A stretch of 60,455 nucleotides of DNA from an uncultured Faecalibacterium sp. (GTDB taxonomy: Bacteria; Bacillota; Clostridia; Oscillospirales; Ruminococcaceae). The stretch is from contig CAKSZE010000003.1 in assembly GCA_934525325.1 (NCBI GenBank), positions 1 through 60,455 on the forward strand, given 5' to 3'. The position numbers and the translations under genes were made by a program. This document shows positions 49,601-56,992 of the stretch, piece after piece. Under the pieces are notes generated by a model that did no database searches, was not told where the DNA came from, and was given only the letters and a program-made list of their open reading frames with translations. Numbering within the stretch: the stretch's first letter is position 1; the number at the start of each line of letters is the position of its first letter.

Positions 49601-50725
49601 ATGCAGGAAGTACGCGCAGCCGTCATCGGCACAGGGATTATGGGGCGCAAGTATGCCCGGATGATCGCAGAAGGAAAGGCGGGGGCATTGCGCCTGACCG
49701 CCGTGGTCTGCCGCAGCGCCGAAGCGCAGCAGTGGGCAAAAGACACCCTGCCGGATACGGTGCGGGTGTGCCCCAGCGCCGAAGAATTGTACGCCCACGC
49801 GGAGGAGTTTGACGCCGTGCTGGTGGTCACTCCGCACAAGACCCACCCGGCGCTGGTGATGCAGGCCTTTGCCCACGGCAAGCACGTTCTGTGCGACAAG
49901 CCCAGCGCAAACGCGCTGGCACCGGCGCTGGAAATGAACCGCGCCGCCGAAAAAAGCGGCCTTGTTTTCGCCATGATGTTCCATCAGCGCCGCTACAAAA
50001 AGTATATGCGGCTTAAAAAATTACTGAATGATGGGGCATTGGGCGAGATCAAGCGGGTGCAGCTGGAAAACAGCCGCTACTTCCGCACATGGATGTACCA
50101 CCGCTCCGGCAGCTGGCGTTCCAGCTGGGCAGGGGAGGGTGGCGGCGCGCTGCTCAATCAGGGGCAGCACATTCTGGACATCTGGCAGTGGCTGTTCGGA
50201 ATGCCAATCAGTATTTATGCCGTGATACCATACGGTAAGTATAACGATTTTATGGTGGATGATGAGGCCACCCTGCTGATGGAGTACCCGCAGCAGCGCA
50301 CGGCTACCTTTATCCTTTCCACCGGCGAGGGCAGCTACACCGAACGGCTGGAGATCGTGGGCACCAAGGGCACCGCCCTGCTGGAAGAGGACACCCTCAC
50401 CCTGCACACCTATGCGCCGGACACCGAGACCTACCGCCGCACCGCAAGCTGCACCGAGCGCCAGCAGCTTACCGTGACTACCACCACCGAGCAGTTCGCA
50501 CCCCAAGCCGAGCCCTACCCGGAGATGCTGGCAAACTTTGCGGATGCCATCCTGCACGGCACGCCCCTGACCGCCCCCGGCGTGGAGGGCGTGCGGGCGC
50601 TGGAACTGACCGATGCGGCTTACCTGTCCGCATGGCTGGGGGAAAAGCTCACCCTGCCGCTGGACGCGGACCGGTTTGAACAGGAGCTGCAAAAGCATAT
50701 TCAGGAGGAACAGGCAAATGGCTAA
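49601..50725 (+). CDS. Gfo/Idh/MocA family oxidoreductase
   Basis: This 374-residue protein has an N-terminal Rossmann fold (VIGTGIMGRKYARMI, NAD-binding) and CDKPSANA, the position of the conserved EKP-type lysine. The C-terminal domain has HQRRYKKYMRLKKLLNDGALGEIKRV and GGALLNQGQHILDIWQWLFG, carrying the His used in this family. It probably oxidises or reduces a sugar or inositol derivative. An AGGAGGG site precedes ATG 49601. It overlaps the next gene by 8 bases, and that gene is a second family member. Confidence 0.9.
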   Translation: MQEVRAAVIGTGIMGRKYARMIAEGKAGALRLTAVVCRSAEAQQWAKDTLPDTVRVCPSAEELYAHAEEFDAVLVVTPHKTHPALVMQAFAHGKHVLCDKPSANALAPALEMNRAAEKSGLVFAMMFHQRRYKKYMRLKKLLNDGALGEIKRVQLENSRYFRTWMYHRSGSWRSSWAGEGGGALLNQGQHILDIWQWLFGMPISIYAVIPYGKYNDFMVDDEATLLMEYPQQRTATFILSTGEGSYTERLEIVGTKGTALLEEDTLTLHTYAPDTETYRRTASCTERQQLTVTTTTEQFAPQAEPYPEMLANFADAILHGTPLTAPGVEGVRALELTDAAYLSAWLGEKLTLPLDADRFEQELQKHIQEEQANG

Positions 50726-51743
50726 GCTGCGGTTTATCGTGGTAGGCTCCGGCTGGCGGTCGCTGTTTTACTGGCGCATCGCGCGGGCGCTGCCGGAGCG
50801 GTTCGAGCTGTGCGCCATGCTTTGCCGCACCGAGGAAAAGGCCGAAAAAATGCACCGGGAGTACGGCGTGCCGGTAAGCACCTCGGCGGAGCAGTGCGCT
50901 GCCCTGCACCCGGACCTTGTGGTGGTGGCGGTGAATAAAGCCTCCATCGCCGCCGTCAGCACCGAATGGTTGGCCCGGGGCTTTGCCGTGCTGAGCGAGA
51001 CCCCGGCGGCGCTGAATGAGGACGCGCTGCGCGCCCTCTGGCAGCTGCACCGGCAGGGCGCAAAGCTGCAGGTGGCAGAGCAGTACTGGCTGTACCCCAC
51101 GCTGGCAAAACGGCTGGCGGCGGTGCACAGCGGCGCACTGGGCACGCCGCAGTTTGCCCGGCTGTCGGTGGCGCACGGCTACCACGCGGTCAGTCTGGTG
51201 CGGCAGTTTTTGAACGCCGGGCAGCAGCCGGTGCGGGTGACCGGACGCAGCTGGACGGAAAAGATCATCGAAACGGATTCCCGCTGGGGTGCGGTGCATA
51301 ACGGCGCTCTGGTGGAAAAGACCTTGCAGCAGCACACGCTGGAATTTGCGGGCGGCGGCACAGCGTTTCTGGATTTCAACGGCGTGCAGTACCACTCCTA
51401 TCTGCGCAGCACCCACACCAGTGTGCAGGGGGAGAGGGGAGAGCTGTTCGATGATACTCTGCGCTGTCTGAATGCCGCCGGGGAGCCGGTGTGCCGTCTG
51501 CTGACCCCGCTGTCCGACCCGTTGGCAGCTGCCGCCGCGCAGGCAGGGCTTAACGAGGACGAGACCGCCATCGCCTGTTTTCTGGACAGGATGCAGGGCT
51601 ATCTTGCCGGCGGGGCAGAGGTGTACCCGCTGGCAGACGCTTTGCAGGACGCCTACCTTGCCCTGCTGATGGAGCGCGCCCTTGCCGCCCCCGGCCAGCC
51701 GGTGGAAAGCACCCCGCAGCCGTGGAACACAGAAGAAAGATAA
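50718..51743 (+). CDS. Second, divergent Gfo/Idh/MocA-like protein
   Basis: This 341-residue protein has a Rossmann-like start VVGSGWRSLFYWRIARALPERFELCAMLCRT and LSETPAAL in place of the EKP motif. The usual catalytic Lys is replaced (ETP), so dehydrogenase activity is doubtful. The C-terminal domain lacks a clear GGGALLDxGxH motif. It is translationally coupled to the previous gene (8-base overlap) and may act as its partner subunit. AGGAGG lies 11 bases upstream of its ATG. Confidence 0.8.
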   Translation: MAKLRFIVVGSGWRSLFYWRIARALPERFELCAMLCRTEEKAEKMHREYGVPVSTSAEQCAALHPDLVVVAVNKASIAAVSTEWLARGFAVLSETPAALNEDALRALWQLHRQGAKLQVAEQYWLYPTLAKRLAAVHSGALGTPQFARLSVAHGYHAVSLVRQFLNAGQQPVRVTGRSWTEKIIETDSRWGAVHNGALVEKTLQQHTLEFAGGGTAFLDFNGVQYHSYLRSTHTSVQGERGELFDDTLRCLNAAGEPVCRLLTPLSDPLAAAAAQAGLNEDETAIACFLDRMQGYLAGGAEVYPLADALQDAYLALLMERALAAPGQPVESTPQPWNTEER

Positions 51744-51785
51744 AAAAGGCTCAGAAGCACCTGTCGGCGCTTCTGAGCCTTTTTA
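51742..51785. terminator. Bidirectional terminator
   Basis: AAAAAGGCTCAGAAGC pairs perfectly with GCTTCTGAGCCTTTTT between convergent genes. Confidence 0.92.
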
Positions 51786-51796
51786 TAATAATTGGA

Positions 51797-52819
51797 TCAC
51801 ATCAGGTCGATCAGTGCTTCCACCTCGTCCATGCGGGTGGCCCAGCTGGTGGCGATGCGCACCACGGTGTGGGTGTCGTCGAACTTTTCCCAGAAGCCGA
51901 ACTTCGCCTTGCCTTCCAGCGCAGCCAGCTGGGCGTTTTCCAGCACAAGGAAGATCTGGTTGGTGGGAGAGTCCATAAAGAAGCGGTAGCCCTTTTCCGC
52001 AAAACCGGCCTTCAGGCGGTTGGCGGTGGTAATGGCGTTTTTGCTGATGGAGAAGTACAGGTCATCGGTGAACAGCACATCGAACTGGATGCCCAGCAGC
52101 CGCCCTTTTGCCAGCAGTGCGCCCTGCTGCTTGACCATGGTCATAAAGTGTGCCGGTGCACCGTGGGGGAACACCACAGCTTCGCCGCACAGCGCACCCA
52201 CCTTGGTGCCGCCGATGTAGAACACATCGGTCAGCCGGGCAAGGTCGGCCAGCGTCACGTCCGTACCCTCGGCAGCCAGACCGTAGCCCAGCCGTGCACC
52301 ATCAAGGAACAGCGGCATCTTGTACTCCTGACACACAGCGTGCAGGGCTTCCAGCTCTGCCTTGGTGTACAGGGTACCGTACTCGGTGGGGTGGGAGATG
52401 TACACCATGCCGGGGAACACCATGTGGTCGTGGTTGTCATCGGCGTAGAAGGTAGCCACCAGCGCCCGCAGCTCGGCGGCGTCCATCTTGCCGTTGTGCT
52501 GCGGCAGGGTGATGACCTTGTGGCCGGTGTACTCGATGGCACCGGCTTCGTGCCCGGCTACATGGCCGGTGGCGGCGGCCACCACGCCCTGCCACCGCTG
52601 CAGCATGGACGCGATGACGATGGCGTTGCTCTGGGTGCCGCCGGAGATGAACTGCACATCGGCCTCCGGGCAGGCGCAGGCGGCACGGATCTTCTCCCGG
52701 GCGCTGGCGCAGTAGGGGTCGGTGCCGTAGCCGGAGACCTTTTCAAAGTTGGTCTCGGTCAGCTTTTGCAGAATGGCGGGGTGCGCACCCTCGCAATAGT
52801 CGTTTTCAAAATACAGCAT
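51797..52819 (-). CDS. Low-specificity threonine aldolase-like PLP enzyme
   Basis: This 340-residue protein is a fold-type I PLP enzyme of the beta-eliminating lyase group. The N-terminus FENDYCEGAHPAILQKL, the cofactor-binding GGTQSNAIVIASML, LDGARLGYGLAAEG (Asp that contacts the PLP nitrogen) and the Schiff-base Lys in YIGGTKVGALCGEA match L-threonine aldolases. It would split threonine or allo-threonine to glycine and acetaldehyde. It has its own promoter (52864-52892). Confidence 0.92.
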   Translation of the reverse strand: MLYFENDYCEGAHPAILQKLTETNFEKVSGYGTDPYCASAREKIRAACACPEADVQFISGGTQSNAIVIASMLQRWQGVVAAATGHVAGHEAGAIEYTGHKVITLPQHNGKMDAAELRALVATFYADDNHDHMVFPGMVYISHPTEYGTLYTKAELEALHAVCQEYKMPLFLDGARLGYGLAAEGTDVTLADLARLTDVFYIGGTKVGALCGEAVVFPHGAPAHFMTMVKQQGALLAKGRLLGIQFDVLFTDDLYFSISKNAITTANRLKAGFAEKGYRFFMDSPTNQIFLVLENAQLAALEGKAKFGFWEKFDDTHTVVRIATSWATRMDEVEALIDLM

Positions 52820-52863
52820 GGAAAAACGCTCCTCTATATATTTTATAAGAAAACAGTACCTCT

Positions 52864-52892
52864 ATTCTACACCGCCGCGAAAACCCTGTCAA
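52864..52892 (-). promoter_or_regulatory. Promoter of the threonine aldolase gene
   Basis: Minus strand TTGACA (52887-52892) and TAGAAT (52864-52869), 17-bp spacer. Confidence 0.8.
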
Positions 52893-53056
52893 ACCCAAAA
52901 CGGTGCACTGCGCACACAATGCGTTGCAGAGCATTTACGAATGCCGGAAAGACGGCAAAAAAACGCTTGCGCAGCCGACACCGTAACCGCACTGCCTACA
53001 AAAAATGCGAAAGTATGATCCTTTCCAAAAAGATGAAAAGTTTTTTGAAAAAGTGC

Positions 53057-53084
53057 TTGACAATTCTGCTGCATCTGGTATAAT
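53057..53084 (+). promoter_or_regulatory. Promoter of tRNA-Leu
   Basis: TTGACA (53057-53062) and TATAAT (53079-53084), 16-bp spacer, about 45 bp before the tRNA. Confidence 0.85.
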
Positions 53085-53128
53085 AACTATCGTTCCCGGC
53101 GCTGCGGTGCAGGAACACAACAGAATAT

Positions 53129-53215
53129 GCGGATATGGCGGAATTGGCAGACGCGTTAGATTCAGGTTCTAATCGGGGCAACTCGGTGGAGGTTCAAGTC
53201 CTCTTATCCGCACCA
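53129..53215 (+). tRNA. tRNA-Leu (anticodon CAG)
   Basis: An 87-base type II tRNA with encoded CCA. The acceptor stem GCGGATA pairs with TATCCGC. The anticodon stem TTAGA/TCTAA encloses loop TTCAGGT, so the anticodon CAG is at 53163-53165. There is a long variable arm, and the T-loop is GTTCAAG. It reads CUG, a frequent Leu codon in this GC-rich sequence. A terminator follows directly. Confidence 0.97.
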
Positions 53216-53222
53216 CAAGAGA

Positions 53223-53250
53223 GACAGCTTTTGATAGCTGTCTTTTTTGT
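53223..53250 (+). terminator. Terminator after tRNA-Leu
   Basis: GACAGCT (53223-53229) pairs with AGCTGTC (53236-53242), followed by six T. Confidence 0.88.
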
Positions 53251-53272
53251 TTTACTCTGAAAAATAAGTACA

Positions 53273-53315
53273 AAAAAGCTGAGCATCTGTGAAAAAACAG
53301 GTGCCCAGCTTTTTA
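53273..53315. terminator. Hairpin at the border of the IS remnant
   Basis: AAAAAGCTGAGCATCTG pairs imperfectly with CAGGTGCCCAGCTTTTT. It lies between tRNA-Leu and the transposase fragment and may be the end hairpin of the former insertion sequence. Confidence 0.6.
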
Positions 53316-53336
53316 CATTTTCAGTTCCGAAAAATT

Positions 53337-53537
53337 CTACTCTTTTTTGAGTGGAAAAAGACGAGATTTTTGCTTTACGCATTGCAAGTTGGAAAAGAAC
53401 TTCTGGAGGGCAAAAGCAAGACAGGGCAAAAACGATTCGGTAGAGATATTTGTTCTTCTGTGCATGAGAAAACGCCGGAAGTTTCGGTCGTTTTTCAGCG
53501 CATCAAAGATGCCCTCTACCTGCATGAACTGATTCAT
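53337..53537 (-). pseudogene. C-terminal fragment of an IS1182-type transposase
   Basis: The 66-residue frame reads QVEGIFDALKNDRNFRRFLM and TNISTESFLPCLAFALQKF and ends FPLKKE. It resembles the end of IS1182-family (DDE) transposases, where a QVEGAFG-like motif carrying the catalytic Glu is followed by NFRRFL. The first 80 percent of the gene is absent. It therefore marks an insertion sequence that has been largely lost, between tRNA-Leu and the Trp transporter. The identification is from remembered family sequence. Confidence 0.65.
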
Positions 53538-53547
53538 GCTCTTCTAT

Positions 53548-53585
53548 TAAATTATTTTTCCACCTTTAAATTATTTTTCCACCTT
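53548..53585. repeat. Perfect 19-bp tandem duplication at the trpZ end
   Basis: TAAATTATTTTTCCACCTT occurs twice in direct succession (53548-53566 and 53567-53585). The second copy contains the stop codon and last codons of the ATPase gene. It marks a local duplication at the junction with the IS remnant. Confidence 0.9.
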
Positions 53586-54389
53586 GCTCAGCAGGATGCG
53601 GTCGTTATCCAGATTTTTGCCCGCGTTCTCGCGGAACTTTTCCAGCAGGTCGTCCACGGTCATCTTGCTGCGCGCGGCGCCCTTTACGTCAAATACGGTG
53701 CGCCCGGCGTCCATCATCAGGGTGCGGTTGCCCAGTTCCAGCGCCTGATGCATATTGTGGGTCACCATCAGGCAGGTGATCTTTTTCTCGGCTACGATGC
53801 TCTTAGTCAGCGCCAGCACCTTTTCGGCGGTGGCGGGGTCCAGCGCGGCGGTATGCTCGTCCAGCAGCAGCAGCTTGGGGGTGACAAGGGTAGCCATAAG
53901 CAGGGTAAGCGCCTGCCGCTGCCCGCCGGAGAGCAGCCCCACCGGCTGCTTCATGCGGTCCTCCAGCCCCATGTCCAGCAGGGCCAGCTTTTCGCGGAAA
54001 AGCGCCTTATCCTTGCGGGAAATGCGGGAGAAGATGGCGTTGGGCGCGGTGCCTGCCCGCAGGTAAGCCAGCGCCAGATTTTCCTCGATGGTCATGTTGG
54101 GCGCGGTGCCCTTGAGCGGGTCTTGGAACAGATGTCCGATGACCTTGCTGCGCTGGTGCTCCGGCGCAAAGGTGATGTCCTGCCCGCCCAGCAGAATGCT
54201 GCCCTCGTCGGCGATAAAGCCACCGGTGATGGCGTTGAACAGGGTGGATTTGCCCGCACCGTTGGAGCCCACGATGGTGGCAAAATCTCCGGCCTCCATC
54301 TGCAGGCTCACCCCGGCAAGCGCCACCTTTTCGTTGACGGTGCCGGGGTTAAAGGTCTTGTGCAGGTCGTTCAGCTGCAGCATTTCCAT
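53571..54389 (-). CDS. trpZ: TrpXYZ-type ABC transporter ATPase
   Basis: This 272-residue ATPase has Walker A GSNGAGKST, signature LSGGQRQALTLLMA, Walker B LLLLDEHTAALDP and a His switch LMVTHNMHQALELG. The DEHTAALDP variant of Walker B is typical of the TrpZ/YxeO-like group linked with ABC_sub_bind proteins. It energises the permease encoded one base upstream. GGAGG lies 8-9 bases before ATG 54389. The 3' end lies in a 19-bp tandem duplication. Confidence 0.92.
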   Translation of the reverse strand: MEMLQLNDLHKTFNPGTVNEKVALAGVSLQMEAGDFATIVGSNGAGKSTLFNAITGGFIADEGSILLGGQDITFAPEHQRSKVIGHLFQDPLKGTAPNMTIEENLALAYLRAGTAPNAIFSRISRKDKALFREKLALLDMGLEDRMKQPVGLLSGGQRQALTLLMATLVTPKLLLLDEHTAALDPATAEKVLALTKSIVAEKKITCLMVTHNMHQALELGNRTLMMDAGRTVFDVKGAARSKMTVDDLLEKFRENAGKNLDNDRILLSKVEK

Positions 54390-54390
54390 G

Positions 54391-55335
54391 TTACTGTCCC
54401 TCCCTGTTGGTCACGGTGCGGCGGGCACGGGCAGCGTGCCGGCGCTTTTCAAAGGCGAAGTGCTCCCGGATGGCGGGCATGGAGATGGCCACTGCCACAA
54501 TGATGGCAGAAACCAGCTTCATGGCGGCGGCGGGCACGTTGAACCGCAGCGCCACCGCCACGATAAAGCGGTACAGGCAGCTGCCGAATACCACGCCCAG
54601 AATGCGGCGCAGCATGGTGCGCTTGCCCACCAGCGTCTCACCAATGATCAGGGAAGCCAGTGCAATGGTCACCATGCCGGTGCCCACGTTGATATCGCAG
54701 CTTTTCTGGTACTGCGCCAGCAGCCCGCCGGACAGCGCACACAGCGCGCCGGACACGCACAGCCCCACCGTGATGGTAAAGGCGGGGTTAATGCTGGAAG
54801 CACGCACCATGGCGGCGTTATCGCCGGTGGCGCGGATGGAAAGCCCCAGCCGCGTGCCCAGAAATCCCAGCATCGCCGCGCAGGCGATGGCAATAATGAC
54901 CGCCGCCAGTGCCAGCTTGTACCAGCTGCCCAGAAAGCCCAGCGAAGTTTTTGCCATCGAGAAGATGGTAGGGGTCTTGACCAGCGACATGGTGGAGGAG
55001 AAGCCCATCACCGCCAGATTGATGGTGTACAGGCCGGTGTTGACGATGATACCGGCCATGATGCTTTCCACCCCGAGCCTTGTCTGCAAAAAGGCGGTGA
55101 CAAAGCCGGAGCACACCCCCGCTGCCATGGCTGCTGCCAGCGCAAGGATGGGGTGGCCGGTCAGCGCCACCTGACAGGCCACGGCGCAGCCCAGCGTAAA
55201 GCAGCCGTCGGTGGAAAGGTCGGCAATGTTCAGGATGGAGTAGCTGAGAAACAGTGCCAACGCCACCAGTCCGTAGATGCAGCCCAGCTCCAGCGCTGTC
55301 TGCAAAACGTTGAGGGAAAAGATACTCGCCAGCAT
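54391..55335 (-). CDS. trpY: TrpXYZ-type ABC transporter permease
   Basis: This 314-residue permease of the branched-chain amino acid/ribose type (BPD_transp_2) has eight or more membrane segments and a C-terminal Arg-rich cytoplasmic tail. The stretch YSILNIADLSTDGCFTLGCAVA and FGSCLYRFIVAVALRFNVPAAAMKL are characteristic of the group that works with ABC_sub_bind proteins. ATG 55335 is chosen for the AAAGGA site; the open frame upstream covers a repeat. It is separated from the binding protein gene by 129 bp with a family B repeat. Confidence 0.92.
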   Translation of the reverse strand: MLASIFSLNVLQTALELGCIYGLVALALFLSYSILNIADLSTDGCFTLGCAVACQVALTGHPILALAAAMAAGVCSGFVTAFLQTRLGVESIMAGIIVNTGLYTINLAVMGFSSTMSLVKTPTIFSMAKTSLGFLGSWYKLALAAVIIAIACAAMLGFLGTRLGLSIRATGDNAAMVRASSINPAFTITVGLCVSGALCALSGGLLAQYQKSCDINVGTGMVTIALASLIIGETLVGKRTMLRRILGVVFGSCLYRFIVAVALRFNVPAAAMKLVSAIIVAVAISMPAIREHFAFEKRRHAARARRTVTNREGQ

Positions 55336-55409
55336 GGTGTATGCTCCTTTTATGTTTTTTTGAATTCTTTTTTCACGGGAAGGGGACGTTTTCCCCAGAA
55401 CTGCCAAAA

Positions 55410-55461
55410 GCTCTCCCTTGCGGGAGAGCCGGAAAAGCCGTCAGGCTTTGACAGAGCGGGG
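55410..55461 (+). repeat. Family B double hairpin inside the Trp importer operon
   Basis: GCTCTCCC-TTGC-GGGAGAGC, then AAGCC-GTCA-GGCTT and a GACAGAGCGGGG end. TTTTCACGGGAAGGGGACG just upstream (55370-55388) equals the tail of family A. The insert lies between trpX and trpY and could reduce downstream expression. Confidence 0.7.
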
Positions 55462-55464
55462 CGT

Positions 55465-56565
55465 TCAGGAGAAGTTCTCGGCGGTGGTCACCTCGCAGAT
55501 CTCAGTGCAGTAGGGCTTGAAGGCTTCCTTCAGGGCAGCCAGATCCAGCCCCAGCGCCGCGGCGGTCTCGGTGTTGATGGTGACGATGCCGTTGTCAAAG
55601 GTCTGGTAGGGCAGGTCTGCGGGGGTCTTGCCGTCGCACAGCAGCTGGCTGACCATATCGGCGGTGGCTTCGCCCAGCTGGACGTAGTCCACGCCGTAGC
55701 CCACCAGTGCGCCGTTCAGCGCAAAGCTGTCGGCACCGGTGTAGTGCTGCACACCGGCTTCGATGAAACTCTCGTAGATGGACAGCTCGGCGGTCATGAT
55801 GGTGTTATCGGTGGGGGTGAACACGGCCTTGACCCCGGCGGCTACCAGTGCTTCAGCAGCCATTTGCACCTCGGCGGTGGTGGTGCCGTTCTTTTCTACC
55901 ACCTTGATGCCGTTCTTCTCGCAGAAGGCCTTGGCGTCCGCAATGGCCTGGGTGGAGGAATCCTGACTTAAATCATACAGCAGACCGATGGTGTCGATGC
56001 CGGGGTTTGCCGCCACGATCAGGTTCATGATGGCGTCGGTGTTCAGGGCATCGGAGGTGCCGGTGATGTTCTCCTCGCCGTCAAAGCCTGCGGCGGCGGG
56101 GTCGGTCACAGCAGAGTAGACCACCGGGATGTCGGTGTCCTCCACAGCGGCCAGCATGGTAGCGGCGGTGGGGGTGGCCACAGCCACGATCACGTCCACG
56201 CCGTCAGCCACAAGGTCTGCGCCGATCTGGTTCAGGTTGGATTGGTCGGCCTGTGCGTTGGCGTAGTAATCAGCGTAGTCAAAGGTGACGCCCTTCTCCT
56301 TGCCAATGGCGTCCAGACGGCTCTCCACAGATTCTACGATCTGGTTGAGGGAGGCATGGTCCACATAGTTGACGATGCCCACCTTAAAGGTCTCGCCAGC
56401 GGCAGCGGCGCTGCCGGAAGCAGCTGCGGAGGAGGAGACCGCTGCACTGGAAGCGGTGCTGGAAGCAGCGCCGCCGCAGCCGGTCAGTGCCATGGCAGAA
56501 ACAGCAGAAGCGGCCAGAGCGGCCTTCAGGAAGCTGCGGCGGGAGATCATGTTCAGGTTTTTCAT
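55465..56565 (-). CDS. trpX: Tryptophan-type ABC transporter binding lipoprotein
   Basis: This 366-residue protein of the ABC_sub_bind (DUF534) family has a Tat-like signal SRRSFLKAAL, a lipobox ALTGC (Cys about 26) and a Ser/Ala linker. The mature fold has FKVGIVNYVDHASLNQIVESV at its start and VYSAVTDPAAAGF and GLLYDLSQDSS inside. Its leader contains a T-box with a Trp specifier, which makes tryptophan (or a precursor) the likely cargo. AAGGAG lies 9 bases before ATG 56565. Confidence 0.9.
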   Translation of the reverse strand: MKNLNMISRRSFLKAALAASAVSAMALTGCGGAASSTASSAAVSSSAAASGSAAAAGETFKVGIVNYVDHASLNQIVESVESRLDAIGKEKGVTFDYADYYANAQADQSNLNQIGADLVADGVDVIVAVATPTAATMLAAVEDTDIPVVYSAVTDPAAAGFDGEENITGTSDALNTDAIMNLIVAANPGIDTIGLLYDLSQDSSTQAIADAKAFCEKNGIKVVEKNGTTTAEVQMAAEALVAAGVKAVFTPTDNTIMTAELSIYESFIEAGVQHYTGADSFALNGALVGYGVDYVQLGEATADMVSQLLCDGKTPADLPYQTFDNGIVTINTETAAALGLDLAALKEAFKPYCTEICEVTTAENFS

Positions 56566-56603
56566 AGTGGTTAACTCCTTTCCCGGAGCGGGCGGCAAAT
56601 CAA

Positions 56604-56632
56604 AAGACCCGCTCCCTTTGCGGGACGGGTCT
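56604..56632 (-). terminator. Second hairpin before trpX
   Basis: AGACCCG pairs with CGGGTCT around an inner TCCC/GGGA hairpin, followed on the minus strand by TTTTGATTT. It lies after the T-box terminator and before the trpX start, so it may be a second checkpoint. Confidence 0.5.
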
Positions 56633-56633
56633 T

Positions 56634-56925
56634 AAAACAAAACGACCCTGTCCCTGTGTGTTATCCACAAGGACAGGATCGGTAAATTACGATTCTGCGG
56701 TGCCACCTTGCTTGCTCTGCATCCAATACAGCAGAGCCACTCACGGAGAGCCAACACTCCCCTGTCCTGTAACGGAGACTTCCGTCCAAAGCTACTAGGG
56801 CTTGTGCCCGTTTGCCCGGCCCTCGGCGGCCCACGAATCTCTGCCCCGCTTTCGCCCGTTTGCACTGTCCGGGCTCACTGCAGATGCGCTGTGCAGGTTC
56901 TCTTCCGCCTCATCGGTTTGATTGC
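56634..56925 (-). promoter_or_regulatory. T-box riboswitch with tRNA-Trp features
   Basis: Minus strand. The T-box core AAGGTGGCACCGCAG is at 56695-56709. The bases TGGC (complement of 56702-56705) would pair with a tRNA 3' end GCCA, so the discriminator must be G, as in bacterial tRNA-Trp. In stem I, GGCGG (56905-56909) pairs with CCGCC (56825-56829), and TGG (56831-56833) is followed by G in the specifier position. The terminator (56643-56658 with 56666-56681) is followed by TTTTGTTTT. Low charged tRNA-Trp should turn the importer on. Confidence 0.88.
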
Positions 56926-56953
56926 ATTATACACTTTATCTTCGTAAAGTCAA
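56926..56953 (-). promoter_or_regulatory. Promoter of the trpXYZ operon
   Basis: Minus strand TTGACT (56948-56953) and TATAAT (56926-56931), 16-bp spacer, directly upstream of the T-box leader. Confidence 0.82.
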
Positions 56954-56992
56954 GAGGGAATTTAAAATTTTTATTTTTTTGCCCGGTCAAAG

